Shown here one piece after another: positions 24,732-35,890 of a DNA stretch of 64,000 bases. The position numbers and the translations under genes were made by a program. This stretch comes from Lateolabrax maculatus (lineage: Eukaryota; Chordata; Actinopteri; Acropomatiformes; Lateolabracidae), in the NCBI GenBank assembly GCA_031216445.1, contig CM062198.1:4588001-4652000 (forward strand). Direction: 5' to 3'. Numbering within the stretch: position 1 is the stretch's first letter; every line of letters starts with the position of its first letter. Under the pieces are notes generated by a model. It did no database searches and had not been told where the DNA came from. It saw only the letters and a program-made list of their open reading frames with translations.

Positions 24732-25136
24732 TCCAGGGTTAGTGCAGAATGTTCCTTTACACTGTCTTCATTGGCTTACAGAGTGATAATATAAAACATG
24801 ATCTCAAGCCATATCTTGAGATAATTTTCTGAGAGGATCAACGTACACAAACACATGTCTGTTCAAGTTGAGTGCCACGCGCATATGCATTCACCACAGG
24901 AAGATACCACACTGATCTTTGAGCCCGATGTGAACACCCTCTGGACCGAGGGGCTTGAATGATGTGGAACACTCATAAAAGTGATTTAAAGGTAACAGAC
25001 CCTATTACTGTAAGTGTGCAGAACCCTACAAACCACAACATAGTGTTGGCAGGGCGTTTACCCAGCCTCCATAGTAGAGGGGTCCTGCCCTCCACCTCCA
25101 GCTAAGATGAATCATATCAGATTAGAAAACATCATG

Positions 25137-25695
25137 CTACTGACGATGTATGGTACCCGTCTGTAAACCTGAGCCACCTATAACCAGGGATTCATGGCAG
25201 TAGAGAGCAGACCCATGACTGCTTTCGTGACTCCCTGGGATCAGTATCCCATTTGGCCTGATTAATTCTCCAGCTGCCTTCCAGCGCTGCATGGAAGAAT
25301 GTTTAGTAGGCTTGAGGGATGAGATCTCTATCCCATATTTAGATGACACCCTGGTCTTCAGTAGGTCATTCAAGGACAACGTGAAGGATGTGAGGACAGT
25401 GCTACAGTGGCTACGGCAGCACAGAATAAAGCTGAAGCCCAGTAAGTGTGAAGTGTTCAGGCGTGAGGTCCACTACCTAGGAAGAATTGTGTCTGCTTAG
25501 GGTAGTAAAATGGACCCCGCTGATACTCTTGCTGTTAGAGTGTTAAAGGAGAAGAGCCCAAGGACTGTAGGAGAGCTGAGGGTAGTCGTGGGACTACTGA
25601 GCTACTACCGACAGTACATTAGGGACTTTTCCCATATTGCTGGACCTCTGTATGCCCTGTTTAAAGTGGATTGTGCACCAGATAAACAGAAATAA
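25137..25695 (+). pseudogene. Reverse transcriptase remnant of the gypsy element
   Basis: Reverse transcriptase copies element RNA into DNA. The frame from about 25,250 contains GLINSPAAFQRCMEE, then the catalytic box IPYLDDTLVFS, then HRIKLKPSKCEVF and VHYLGRIVSA. These are the palm and thumb motifs of Ty3/gypsy RT. After a TAG at about 25,498 the connection region continues in the same frame (TVGELRVVVGLLSYYRQYI and HIAGPLYALFK). The upstream RT region, with the first catalytic aspartate, is shifted or eroded (a VTPWDQYPIW piece near 25,229 is in another frame). Not functional. Confidence 0.85.
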
Positions 25696-25799
25696 AGTAA
25701 CGCAAGAGAAAAGTAAAAGGAAAGAACAGAGGGGCACCTTCACATAGGTCGATTACATGGACAGACAATCACCAACAGATACTGGAAAAAATTATTGAT

Positions 25800-26221
25800 T
25801 GCCTGTTTGAGCCACCTATACTCAAATTCCCAGACTTCAACAAATCATTCATCCTGCACAAAGATGTTTCAAATCAAGGCTTAGGTGCAGTGTTGTTTCA
25901 AGAACAGGAAGGAAAGCTACGTGTAATAGCTTACGCATCTCACACACTGACCAAAGCAGAGAAAAATTATCTTCATTCTGGGAAATTAGAATTCCTAGCA
26001 TTGAAATGGGCTGCTACTGAACGATTTTGAGACTATTTGATTTGTTCATCTTGCACTGTTTACACTGACAACAATCCACTTACCTGTGTGTTGTAAAAGT
26101 CAACGCCACAGGGTGTATGTGGGTTGCTGAACTGGCAGACTTCCACCTAACCATCAGATACCGCCTGGGCAAAGAGAACTGTGATGCTGACGGCCTCTCG
26201 AGGATGCCCTGTGACATATGA
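25800..26221 (+). pseudogene. RNase H remnant of the gypsy element
   Basis: The frame reads FPDFNKSFILHKDVSNQGLG, AYASHTLTKAEKNY, a GKLEFLALKWA block, then VYTDNNPL and RLGKENCDADGLSR. The acidic RNase H residues (D in LHKD, E in KLEFLAL, D in VYTD, D in DADGLSR) are all visible. Stops occur at about 26,028 and 26,096. The domain would degrade template RNA during reverse transcription. Confidence 0.85.
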
Positions 26222-26531
26222 GCAATGATGGAGGAATGTACAGAGGAAATGTCCTCCCCTTTAGTACAAGCTACAGAACAAGCTGTGGAAACAGACTCTA
26301 ACTATGCAGGTTCTCTGATGGCTGTAGGGTCAGAAACAGATGAGGGGACGTCTACGTCCTTTTCAAGAGCAACTATATGTCAAGAGCAAAGAGATGATAA
26401 AAATATTGACCCCATCATCGGATGCAAACAGTCAAATAAAAGGCCTGTGGGACAGCAGCTAAAACCATTCAGTGCACAGAGCAAGTGTTTACTCCGTGAT
26501 TGGGAGAAACTCAGCTTGAACAGAGAACCCC

Positions 26532-27461
26532 TTGAGAATCCACCATGACCAGGGAGGTGAATTTGAAAATCAGTTATTTGCACAGCTGAAGAAGAACTGT
26601 GGAGTGATGAGCTCAAAAACAACACCGTACCACCCAGAAGGCAACAGACAAGTTAAGCGGTTAAACCCAAAACGCTCACTGAGAGGCAGAAGTCAAATTG
26701 GAAAGAGTTTCTGCATAAACTCATTTATGCATTTAAATGGCACCTGATGTGAAGTCATAGGCTTCTCTCCATTATATCTCCTATTTGGGAGGTCACCAAG
26801 ACTACCTGTTGACTTGCTGTTCGGCTTGACCCCTGAGACAGGGAACACTGATCATGAAGAATACATGAAAAAATGGAAACAACAGATGCAAGAGGCATAC
26901 AAGACTGAAAATGCAAAGAAATGTGCTGAGAAGAGCAAGAGAAACCATGACAGCAAAGTACGGAGTTCTGTGTTGTACGAGGGTGACCGAGTCCTCGTTA
27001 GGAATGACACCCAGGAGGGAACAGGGAAACTACAGAACCCCTGGGAAGATTGCATCCACAAAGTCATCTGTCAGGTGGGAAAAGACATGCCAATATATGA
27101 AGTACTGCTGGAGCAAGGTAAAGTAAGAGGAAGTAGAATTCTGCACTCTAATCTCCTGTTGCCATGTGACCAATTGCCCCTAGAGATCCAGCTAAAACCT
27201 GTCAACTTAAAGAGACAAACCACAGCTCAGACTAGTAGAGACAGGGAGGAACCAAACCCAGAAGATGATGATGATAGTGATGACGACAACTATGGGTACT
27301 ATTATATGTCCAGGGATCAGCCTTTGCCTGTGGTGCAGCATCAGGTAAACACAGACAGAGAGGATGCTGACAAGGAACTCACAGGACCCTCAGAGGATGC
27401 AGAGCATCAGCAACAAGACATGTCTTCATGCAAGGGGCTCAGGACAGAGAAGACATGCTGA
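26532..27461 (+). pseudogene. Integrase remnant of the gypsy element
   Basis: The frame at 26,532 starts in mid-domain with HHDQGGEFENQLF, carrying the second catalytic aspartate, then TTPYHPEGNRQVKRLN. In working Ty3/gypsy integrases the latter block reads VERxN with the catalytic glutamate; here it is lysine, so the copy is catalytically dead even locally. The zinc-binding N-terminus and first aspartate are absent. From 26,814, a 215-codon frame covers the C-terminal domain (YEGDRVLVRN, GKLQNPWED and RILHSNLLLPCD) and an acidic tail (EDDDDSDDD). Confidence 0.85.
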
Positions 27462-27987
27462 TGGAAGAGGAGACATCAGGCCAAGGGGAAAAGGTGGTTC
27501 AAGAGGAAATTGCCTTGGAAAAGAACAATTGCCACTTTCACCTGTTCCAAGTGGAAACAACAGAGAAAAAAAACAAGGATACCAGCAACCAGTGAGAGAG
27601 AGACAAGCTCCGAAAGTTTTCACATATAACTAGCTGGGCAATCCAGTTTGTTCAAGCACTGGACTCCCAAATAACAGCATGTACTGGAACCCGCCAGTTC
27701 CCTATGGAGCAACTCAAGCAACAAGTGCATGGACAACTTCGATAAAGCCCTGTCAATACCAACCTGTTGTTGTACCTAGGTACTGAGTGAAAAGCACCTA
27801 AAAGACTATCACATACATACACGTACTCACTTCATACACTCATGGACTTTTGAACAGACCACAACTACTATAAGGGTGGGCAAATAGCATAATATGCACT
27901 TGATAGCTGCTTGTAAAGATTAGTAACTTGGTTAAGGTAATATACTGTTAGTTATGATGTAAGGATGACCTCTGTTTTGAAGGGGAG

Positions 27988-28253
27988 TGTGTAATGGGTA
28001 TAACTCTTGTTCACTCTTGCAGATAAAATAACATTTAATAAGTTTCTTTATTTCCCCTAAGTTTAATTTTCAGTTGATATCTGTAATCCATTACTTTGGT
28101 ATATAGATGTGTTTTGATTGCTATGTCCTTCCAGATTTTTGTACTGGATTCGTCCTGTAGGGGGACTGTGTTGCGCGCAGACCATTAATTTCACTTTAGA
28201 CCTGAAGCCAGCGACACCGTGTCCACTTAATTTCTTTCTATTTCCCCTTATAG
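27988..28253 (+). repeat. 3' LTR of the gypsy element
   Basis: Begins TGTGTAATGGG directly after the polypurine tract and ends near CCCCTTATAGG. It is about 266 bp and is the more complete LTR copy. Confidence 0.75.
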
Positions 28254-29389
28254 GGGTGTATCATAATCACTATGTAAGAAGGAAACAAAGATGATGTAAA
28301 TTCCAAGGCTACATATAGCCACCATGCAGATATGCTACTAACATAAACATCAATAAGTAGAACCTGCTAAAACACTTGAAATGCCAAAATAGTAATCGTT
28401 AACGCCTTGAAGACTGTTAGACATGTTAATGACTGAAAATACTCACAACAAAGAAGGATGGATGCAGATTCAATCATAACAATCTGACCTCTGTCGGCCA
28501 TAGCTGAAAATGTGGGACTTATTTCCTGTTACTTGGCTGACCTAAGTCATTCCTATTAGCATAAGAAACGCAAAAAACAATAGCACCACCTACTGGTGAG
28601 AATTAACCATTGCCAGCACAGATGCCTATTTACAACAGCACCACCCGTCACAGAGCAACAATAACATTACTTTAGTGGTGGTGTTTGTGTCCACCTGATT
28701 AATGTAAATCCAATATTCACTCTTTAACCTCTGTTTTGGTGTCTACCAATTCCTGACAAAAATATCTGGCTCCTTAACTGCTAAATGCTCCACTATATTC
28801 ACCAGCTAGTCCCTAACTGTGTCTGTCTGCTGTTTGGTGCTGGACAGGTAGTGTACAGTGGGTTTAGCAGAGCTTTTTTCAATCAGAGCTTTTTTGTTAA
28901 AAACAGCTGTCTCCTGGTGCTAGAAATGAGGATGATGAGAGCGCTGAGACTGATCCAAAACAATAAAGTTAGAAACAAAACAATGAAAATATTATAACAG
29001 ACAAGCGTCCCACCAACATGGACCTTTGCATTGTTTTAACGCAGGTCTGTTTACGGTCTGAACACTCACTGAAAAAGACTAAAATACTTGAGATGGATAC
29101 TATTATGCAGGTTTAAAGAAAGCGACTGTGTTCAGATTGTGGCTTGTTACTTTTTGTCACTTTCTTTGGTGCAGTAGGCAGAGAATAGTTCATCTCTGAC
29201 CGCCTACAAATGATTTCAATAGCTGATGACACAGAATTTGTGCTGTTATTCTGACAGCTGTTTGCTCTGATACACAGCTCTAATCAAGGTCATTGTGAAC
29301 AGGATGAGGGCATTGACACTGAAAACACAAAGTCATATCTGAAAGGGACATGACTTGTCATACCAATACACAACTACGTCTATATTAGA

Positions 29390-29431
<42 letters not shown>

Positions 29432-29439
29432 ACACACAC
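29390..29439. repeat. (CA)n microsatellite
   Basis: About 25 CA units with one TA interruption. Confidence 0.95.
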
Positions 29440-30984
29440 TGACAGAGAGTCAGGTTGTCCTGCTGTGAAGTTACTGAGTCGTAGCCATGGAGCGTGGCAT
29501 ACAGCAGTTCCCCTAATTGAGTTTACACACCAGTGGAAAGACAGTGTCAGGACAGCCTTCACCCTGCCAGCACCCTGTAGAGGCTGCTTCACGTTGGATC
29601 ACTGGCTTACTTCATAGAAGCCAATACTGGGATAATAATACAAGAGGGGCAACCCCCATCCCGAGGGGACTGCATACTGTACTGAAGGGGGCAGCTGTTA
29701 CATAGTGAGGGTGGGATTACTTGTAAAAGCCAGTAGTGTGTGCAGTAGGTCAGAAATAAAAGAGTTTGTTCACATCAAGGGGAATAGAAGAAATGGTTTT
29801 GTTCAAACCAGTGGTTGACCACAAATACTTTTATGCTTCAGTCCATCGATATGAGGGCTGGTGATGATTCAGTTCACCCTTGCGCTTCACTCCTTGTTTG
29901 CTGCTTAAGTTACCTTGATCTTTGGTCATATAAAATGTAGCCTTGTGCAAGACAGAGGGGGGCTCAGAAGTTGATTGGGGAATAATTGATTTTAAATCAG
30001 GTTTATTTAGGAAGCGTTCAGAACCTAAACACAGCTCACTTTCCCTCCCTCAACCTGTGTTGTTTCTATGTCCTTTTTAATACTGGCAAACATTGCTTTC
30101 AAATAGGAATCAATGACTGCTGTCCAGCCCCTGAAAACCAGGCAAAATCCACCTGACATTGTGTTCATGTTAGTTGATTCCATTATTTTGTTTTGTTTTG
30201 CCCTAACCAATCAGTAGCAAGTGATTTCTCTGTACCAACTGTACCACTCACAGCTGAGTGGTTGAAATGTATTTTAGATGGCAATATTCCAGTTACAGTT
30301 AGCAAAAACCTGAATGTGCATTAAGATAATGTTTCACTATGATCAAAGAAGTATGCTGATTTAAAAGTTGCTATTTACATAAGTCGATTTATAATGAACT
30401 GTAGAGCTGTGTCAATATCATCAATGGGTGCCTGGTTATGTTTTAAAATGGGGGAGCAAACTTGGAAAGACACAGAAAAAAAGCAATTCAAAACAAAATT
30501 CCTGCATTTCTACATCACCTAACCTTTTGGATTAAGTCAAGAAACAGCCACCTGCACTAGTGTAGATTTGTTAGATTGAGGGGTCTTTGAAAACCAAGAA
30601 TCCATCAAGAACAGTTTATAATTGGGTGGATCAGGACAGGAAATAATAATTATTTTTACAAAACAATTATATATAGCCTAGAATGGTATCAAGTTGCAGG
30701 CTTCTAGGCCATCTTCAATCTTCACAAGGACAAACAATTTATATAAATGAAATAGCCTTACAACACATCACAATATGATTTGAGTAATTAAATATGATGG
30801 AACAATGTTTAACTTGAGGGCTGCTTTTCTCAATACTCACCAGAAAGTGGACCATTTTTAACTCTTGAGTTTATGTAAGCTGAACTGTATGAACTGTACA
30901 GTGTGTGAATCCAATTTGCATTACAGGGTTTGTATGTGAGTATAGCTGTGTTGTTGTATAGATACAGCAAGCCTTGTTTACAAA

Positions 30985-31575
30985 CATGGACACAATTGTT
31001 GGTACCCTTCCGTTAAAGAAAGAAAAACCCACAATGGTCACGGAAATAACAGAAAGCTAAGGAGAGAGTTGTCTCAGGAGATTAGAAAGAAAATTATAGA
31101 CAAGCATGTTAAAGGTAAAGGCTTTAAGACCATCTCCAAGCAGCTTGATGTTCCTGTGACTACAGTCGCACATATAATTCAGAAGTTTAAGGTCCACGGG
31201 ATTGTACCCAACCTCCCTGGACGTGGCAAGAGGAAAATTGATGACAAAATGAGGAGATGGAAAATAGTAACCAAAAAAAATGGTAAAATGGTAACCAAAG
31301 CGCCCAGAACAACTTCCAAAGAAATTAGAGGTGAACTCCAAGGTCAAGGTCCATCAGTGTCAGATCGCCCCATCCAACGCTGTTTGAGACAAATTGGACT
31401 TAATGGAAGCTGACTGAGGAGGACACCACTGTTGAAAGCAAATCATAAAAAAGCGAGACTGGAATTTGCTAAAATGCATATTGACAAGCCACAAAGTTCT
31501 GGGAGAATGTCCTTTGGACAGATTAGACAAAACTGGAGCATTCAAAGGAAAGCGTGTGCCTTGTTAAAAAAATGT
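30985..31575 (+). mobile_element. Tc1-like DNA transposon fragment
   Basis: The 5' flank (AACATGGACACAATTGTTGG, then ACCCTTCCGTTAAAGAAAGA) matches the lead-in of fish Tc1 elements as I know them. The transposase reading starts out of frame with the nearest ATG and runs open at 31,069-31,413. It then passes a TGA and continues (LEFAKMHIDKPQSSG and so on) until the copy ends near 31,575. Only the N-terminal DNA-binding part and the start of the catalytic domain remain. I see no terminal inverted repeats. Confidence 0.85.
31069..31413 (+). pseudogene. Tc1 transposase, N-terminal fragment
   Basis: The frame reads LSQEIRKKIIDKHVKGKGF, then KTISKQLDVPVTTVAHIIQK. This is the paired-like helix-turn-helix used by Tc1 transposases to bind their inverted repeats. 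KAPRTTSKEIRGEL follows, corresponding to the second DNA-binding helix-turn-helix. Two short lysine-rich insertions (near MRRWKIVTKKNGKM) look like local duplication or divergence. The DDE residues lie in the missing C-terminal part. The frame ends at TGA 31,411-31,413, and Tc1-like residues continue after it. Confidence 0.85.
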
Positions 31576-32810
31576 GTATAACAAGTGCTGCGACAATTTG
31601 CGGATCTTTTGTACTCGATACAGGCTGACTGAATTAACTGACTAATTTTTTTATTATTTGTTTGTGTCAGTTGCTGAAAATAATAAAATGATCATTGATA
31701 AAAGCTGCTTAAATATAATTACCTGATTGCGGAGACTGTATAATAATACATTTATTTTCAAAAAGACAAAAAGTGGGGTAGCAAAACAACAACTTCTCGC
31801 CCTATTTTCAGCTGCACCACTTGCTCCATTGCTCAGGCACCTATGATCTCATCCAGGCTCACCATTTTTGTGTTCATTTCACTATCACTATTTTTTATGG
31901 ATTCATGCATACAATACCCACTTACTCACTTCAGTAACGTTTAAAAAATTGGGTTCTCTCCTAAAAAAATTAACCCGATAGATTTTTCTCTTCTTTCAAT
32001 CAACACACCAAACGGTCACACAGTAGTATTTTGCCTTTAATATATTCGGTGTACAAGGCTGACATTGGTAAGATAATCTTTTCTTATTATAGAGGCTGAA
32101 AGAGTGGGATGAAAGGCTTTGATCTCATCATGTTTAAATATACATGATCTATTTTGACCCTGAACACCCTGTCACCCTGAACTGGGCTTATGTTGATGAA
32201 GATGTTTTCTACTTACATAGAACAAGAAATGAAAGGTACCACCTACTATGTTTTTGTATCCATATTAACTCTGAGTTAATCAAGTGTTGAGTCCTTCAAT
32301 CCACTTCCTACAAGTAAAAAATCTGGAAAGAGGAGTATTTTATCAGATTTAAGATATAATACTACAATCAGTGTGTGGCTTGGTAAGGCAGATACACATA
32401 GTAAGTTGAACAGTGACACATACAGTCATTCTCTCAATGTTCAGGCCTGCTGCTGCACTTAAAGTACTGTGCGTCTGCATCTGTGAGCACTTTTTCCACT
32501 TGTTGAAGAAAAGAAAAGTGAAAAACTCATTCTTAATGGAGGGATGTTTTTTCCCATGAATGGGCATTAGTTAACAGGCGATGATCTTAGTGTGAAAGCC
32601 AAACTCTGGAGTGATACAACCATAAATGGTAAGTCCATACTATGCAGACTGGGTTTTTAGTTACACAAGCAGGAGGAAGAGCTGTTGTCACAGCAGAAAA
32701 AATCCTACAGGTTGACTTTAACTTTGGTCGGCAAAAGGACCACCATTGTTTTGGCTGAGAAGCATTTAAATTTACAGTAAAAAAGACAAGCATCAGAAGA
32801 TAATGTATCA

Positions 32811-33016
32811 GCCATAATTTGTTGCTAGGGTCAAAAAAATTTGCCTGGCGGCCTTCACAATCAGTTCTGCGGGCCCTGTAGCATAAAATAAGTGTCGATC
32901 AGACTGTTGCTTTAACCAATCAGATTTTGAGTTGACGGCACCAAGGCCTTCTAGCAGACGTACGGTAACGTCAGCGTATTCCCGCCTTTTCATTGGATAG
33001 TCAGAGAGCGGGGTTA
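32811..33016 (-). repeat. Long inverted repeat, left arm (repeat R, copy 1)
   Basis: About 205 bp that matches, as a reverse complement, 34,239-34,446 at roughly 90 percent or better by eye. It runs from CAGCCATAATTTGTTGCTAGGG to TTGGATAGTCAGAGAGCG. It abuts the 3' end of the DIRS element. Both arms contain the same open frame when read alike (EYADVTVRLLEGLG), which probably reflects sequence identity rather than coding. Confidence 0.9.
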
Positions 33017-33027
33017 GCTAGCACGCC

Positions 33028-33047
33028 TTCCATGTGTGCGCATGGAA
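33028..33047. repeat. DIRS 3'-end hairpin
   Basis: TTCCATG and CATGGAA arms with a 6-base loop. Read in the element's direction, the loop is CGCACA. Flanking CCCTGCCTTAAGCT is shared with the second copy at 48,183-48,202, where the loop reads TGTGCG. Confidence 0.8.
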
Positions 33048-33305
33048 AGCTTAAGGCAGGGATAGCAGCAGCATGAACCCCAAAACGATTGCACCAGGCA
33101 AACTTCCATGAGCCTCCATGCGCTTATATAAAAGTGCACTGGAGGAGCTAGCTGAGCAACTTAGTAGAAGCCGATTAGATTAAAAGGGACGAGCAGCGAG
33201 GCTAATTGAATCAAAACAGAATGTTGTTGAGGCAGCATAGTTAGTGAGTTAAATAAGCAGAGTCCAGTAGATATGCTATAACATTTTATTTTATGAGCTA
33301 GCAAA

Positions 33306-33944
33306 TCACAGGGAACTCATGGTTTTTTGAGCATCGAGAATGGCTTGAGCTCCGGGCCGGAGGTAATGTTCGTAGGCAGATGATGACCAACGGCCCATAG
33401 CTTTGAGCACTGAGACAGGAGTTATGGAAGCTACAGTTGTTGATGCTCCTATACGGAAGGAATGAGTAGTGTAGCGTTCTGGCGGGAGCCCACAGGATTG
33501 GCAGAGGAGGCGAAGGCGAGAGGCAAACCAAGCTCAGGACATGGATTTTCCTCCTCTGTGACAAAAAGAGGCTCTTGTTGGCTGGCTTGAGGTCGGCTTT
33601 GCAGATAGTGAGTCATAGAAGACATAGGACAGAAAGCAGAATTAGTTTCAGAAATTAAAATGGACGTCCCTTTCCCATCCCTATCAGTTTTAGAGTGTTT
33701 TAGGAATATAGAGAAATAGTGGGGGTTAATTGTTACGTCAGCTATAGTGACGTTGTGCAAAAGATTCTGTGCATGTAGTGAACTCTCCACTTCTGAGAAA
33801 TCCATAAAAGGCTGTGAGGAAGACTGATTCCAATAGTAAGTCTCTATAAGGACCAAAGCACCCATTCCTGAAATGCAGTGGCAGACCTTGCATTTCACAC
33901 CTAGGCCTTTAGTAGTGCTCGTCTGAATTAATCCACCTCTCAAT
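33306..33944 (-). pseudogene. DIRS tyrosine recombinase, C-terminal catalytic domain
   Basis: This domain would integrate the element's circular DNA by strand exchange. The first frame contains FSIFLKHSKTDRDGKG (33,720-33,670 region) and CPMSSMTHYL. After a frameshift near 33,525 a second frame reads FASRLRLLCQSCGLPPERY, then THSFRIGAS, VLKAMGRWSSSAYEHYLRPG and ends with TGA at 33,306. The HxxR pair (HSFR), the GRW block and the nucleophile tyrosine (in AYEHY) are all present, so the active-site end is well kept despite the frameshift. An insertion at 33,945-34,631 cuts it from its N-terminal half. Confidence 0.85.
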
Positions 33945-34631
33945 AACTACTTTATGGCTATTTATACACCAAGTAGATCCGACCGTGCAATCTGATTGGT
34001 CAATAAGACGTTTAGAGCATTATCAAATGAGCACGACATCAGCGCATCACTAAAAATATCACTCCGACTACAGTGCCTGAGAAAGAAATCATTATGCAGA
34101 AATGCAGTATTAAGGGCCGTTGCATCACAGACAGATAACTCGTGTAGCCAGAATAAATGCCTTTACTGGGGGTTGTAAATCAACACAAGTATATTTCTGC
34201 TCGTTCAGCTCGCAACAAATGCAGTTTACTAGCTCTAGCTAGCACGCTCTCTGACTATCCAATCAAAGGGCGGGAATATGCTGACGTTACCGTACGTCTG
34301 CTAGAAGGCCTTGGTGTCGTCAACTCAAAATCTGATTGGTTAAAGCAACAGTCTGATCGACACTTATTTTATGCTACAGGGCCCGCAGAACTGATTGTGA
34401 AGGCCTCCAGGCAAATTTCTTTGACCCTAGCAACAAATTATGGCTGAACTGTGATTGGATAAATGCTGTTATATGAATATACATGTTTGGAAGCAGCGCA
34501 ACCAGGGGAAAAGCTATGAAAGGAGGCGAATAGACCATTTGGAATTATTTATTAAGTATTAATGGAAAAAATAATAATAATACATTTAAAAATAATAATT
34601 ATAATTAAAATAAGTCTGTAATTCAGATATT
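33945..34631. mobile_element. Insertion inside the DIRS recombinase gene
   Basis: This unrelated segment of about 690 bp separates the recombinase N-terminal half (ends 34,634) from the catalytic half (starts about 33,944). It contains one arm of the long inverted repeat (34,239-34,446), several CCAAT/ATTGG pairs, and an AT-rich, AATAAT-rich right end. I do not see clear terminal inverted repeats or a target duplication. A few host-gene codons also seem lost at the junction. Confidence 0.55.
34239..34446 (+). repeat. Long inverted repeat, right arm (repeat R, copy 2)
   Basis: Reverse-complement partner of 32,811-33,016. It lies inside the insertion that splits the DIRS recombinase gene. Similarity fades outward after CAACAAATTATGGCTG and inward near TAGCTAGCACGCTCTCTGAC. 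Confidence 0.9.
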
Positions 34632-34633
34632 TC

Positions 34634-35197
34634 TTAGGCCAGCAGAGAAGGCCTTGCAGGCCCTGACGGCCCACCACTGCTGAAATGTGTGATTAATCTT
34701 TGCAGGAGTGGGAGAGTGAATGGGAGACGAATATCGTTGCTTTGTGGTTTCGCTCTCTTGAGGCCGTTTAGCAAGAGACGAATAGATGGGTTTTCAAGCA
34801 GGCTGCTGGTAGATGGATCCAAACAGCGCAGATGGAACTGTATACCTGCGACGAGTCCTTTAATGGATCGTGGCTGCATTTTTCGAGATTCAAAACAGTG
34901 AACTACAAAGGCACACATGATGGAAATATTGACAGGCAAAATAGCAGAGAAGGTGGCACAAAAGGAGGTAAAGTAGGACCATGCAGAGTCATACATTTTT
35001 AATGTATACTTAGCTAAGCCAGATCGCATGTAGCGAGCAGCAGAGAGCATATAGTTTCCCAGTTTTGTATTTAATCTAGCACGGTTTGAATGAATGTAGG
35101 ACAGTTCAGGCTGGATTGTGCTAACTCCAGGCACAGTTGACAGTTGGAATTTCTGAAATTCAAATCGGAACAAAGAATCAGCAATTTTATTATCCAA
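34634..35197 (-). pseudogene. DIRS tyrosine recombinase, N-terminal core-binding domain
   Basis: This 187-codon frame begins with the end of the RNase H region (KIADSLFRFEFQKFQL) and continues with the helical core-binding domain: NYMLSAARYMRSGLAKYTLK, YDSAWSYFTSFCATF, a RSIKGLVAGIQFHLR segment, ENPSIRLLLNGLKRAKP and LPFTLPLLQRLITHF. It ends in a TAA created at the edge of the insertion. The layout matches the SAM-like DNA-binding half of DIRS recombinases. Confidence 0.8.
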
Positions 35198-35890
35198 GCC
35201 TGGAAATGAGCTGCTCGAATTATGAAATTACCCATGATGGATGACCAAGTAAGACGCCTTACATATCTATTGATAAATGGAACTGAGGAGCACCTTTTGT
35301 TAATGATATTAACGGTTGCCTCGTTATCACAATAAAACAGGATTTGTTTCCTGGACCAGTGTTTACACCACAGAAGACAAGCAATAACGATTGGATACAT
35401 TTCCATTAGAGCAGTAGAAGCAGTGTTGGCTGGCAAGGATGATAGTTTTTCTGGCCATACATCAGCAAACCACTGATTATTGAAAAAAACCCTGAAACCA
35501 ACAGAAGGGGCTGCATCTGTATATAGCTCAATGGCTAGTGAAGATTCTAATTCCTCATTATAAAAGAAAGAGATGCCATTCCATTTATTGCATAAAAGAG
35601 ACCAGAACCGGAGCTCGCATCTTGCATCCAAGCTCACCATGTCATGGAGTTTTTCTGCAGATTTGGAGAGGTCGAGAAGCCTGGATATAAAGGAACATCC
35701 TTGAGGAATAATGCACACTGTGAAATTAAGATGCCCAAGCAGGGAAAGCAATTCTCTTTTTGAAATCGCTACCGTTTCCTGCACTTTTCTCATGACCTCT
35801 CTGATACGGTTTAATTTTTCAAAAGGCAGGGAGGCTTGCATTAGGTTGGTATCTAAAATGATGCCTGGAAATTCTATGGCCTTTAGTGGG
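35071..35890 (-). pseudogene. DIRS RNase H with RT connection region
   Basis: A 256-codon frame starts near 35,841 in the RT thumb (ASLPFEKLNRIREVMRKVQE, then LLSLLGHLNFTVCIIPQG). It continues through RNase H motifs ELYTDAAPSVGFRVFF, LMEMYPIVIACLLW and ILFYCDNEATVNIINKR. The three acidic residues of RNase H are visible (D in YTDA, E in LMEMYP, D in FYCDNEA). After IIRAAHFQ a frameshift passes the reading to the recombinase frame. Confidence 0.85.

Larger units (their letters stand above)
23153..28253 (+). mobile_element. Degenerate Ty3/gypsy LTR retrotransposon
   Basis: Two direct repeats (23,153-23,318 and 27,988-28,253) flank a plus-strand gag-pol order: gag with coiled coil, RT, RNase H, then integrase. 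This order is diagnostic of Ty3/gypsy rather than copia. A purine tract, GAAGGGGAG, directly precedes the 3' LTR. The body carries many stops and frameshifts. The protease, the first part of RT and the N-terminal part of integrase are missing or unreadable. The internal region (about 4.7 kb) is close to a complete element in length, so this is a decayed near-full-length insertion. It lies antisense to adamtsl3. Confidence 0.85.

Noticed and set aside
27200..27300. Acidic, D/E-rich tail after the integrase as a separate host gene
   Set aside because: It is in frame with the gypsy integrase C-terminus and inside the LTR pair.
32808..34447. Identical 60-codon frames in both arms of the long inverted repeat
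   Set aside because: Conservation is explained by recent duplication of the DNA. The peptide has no known motif and no expression signals.
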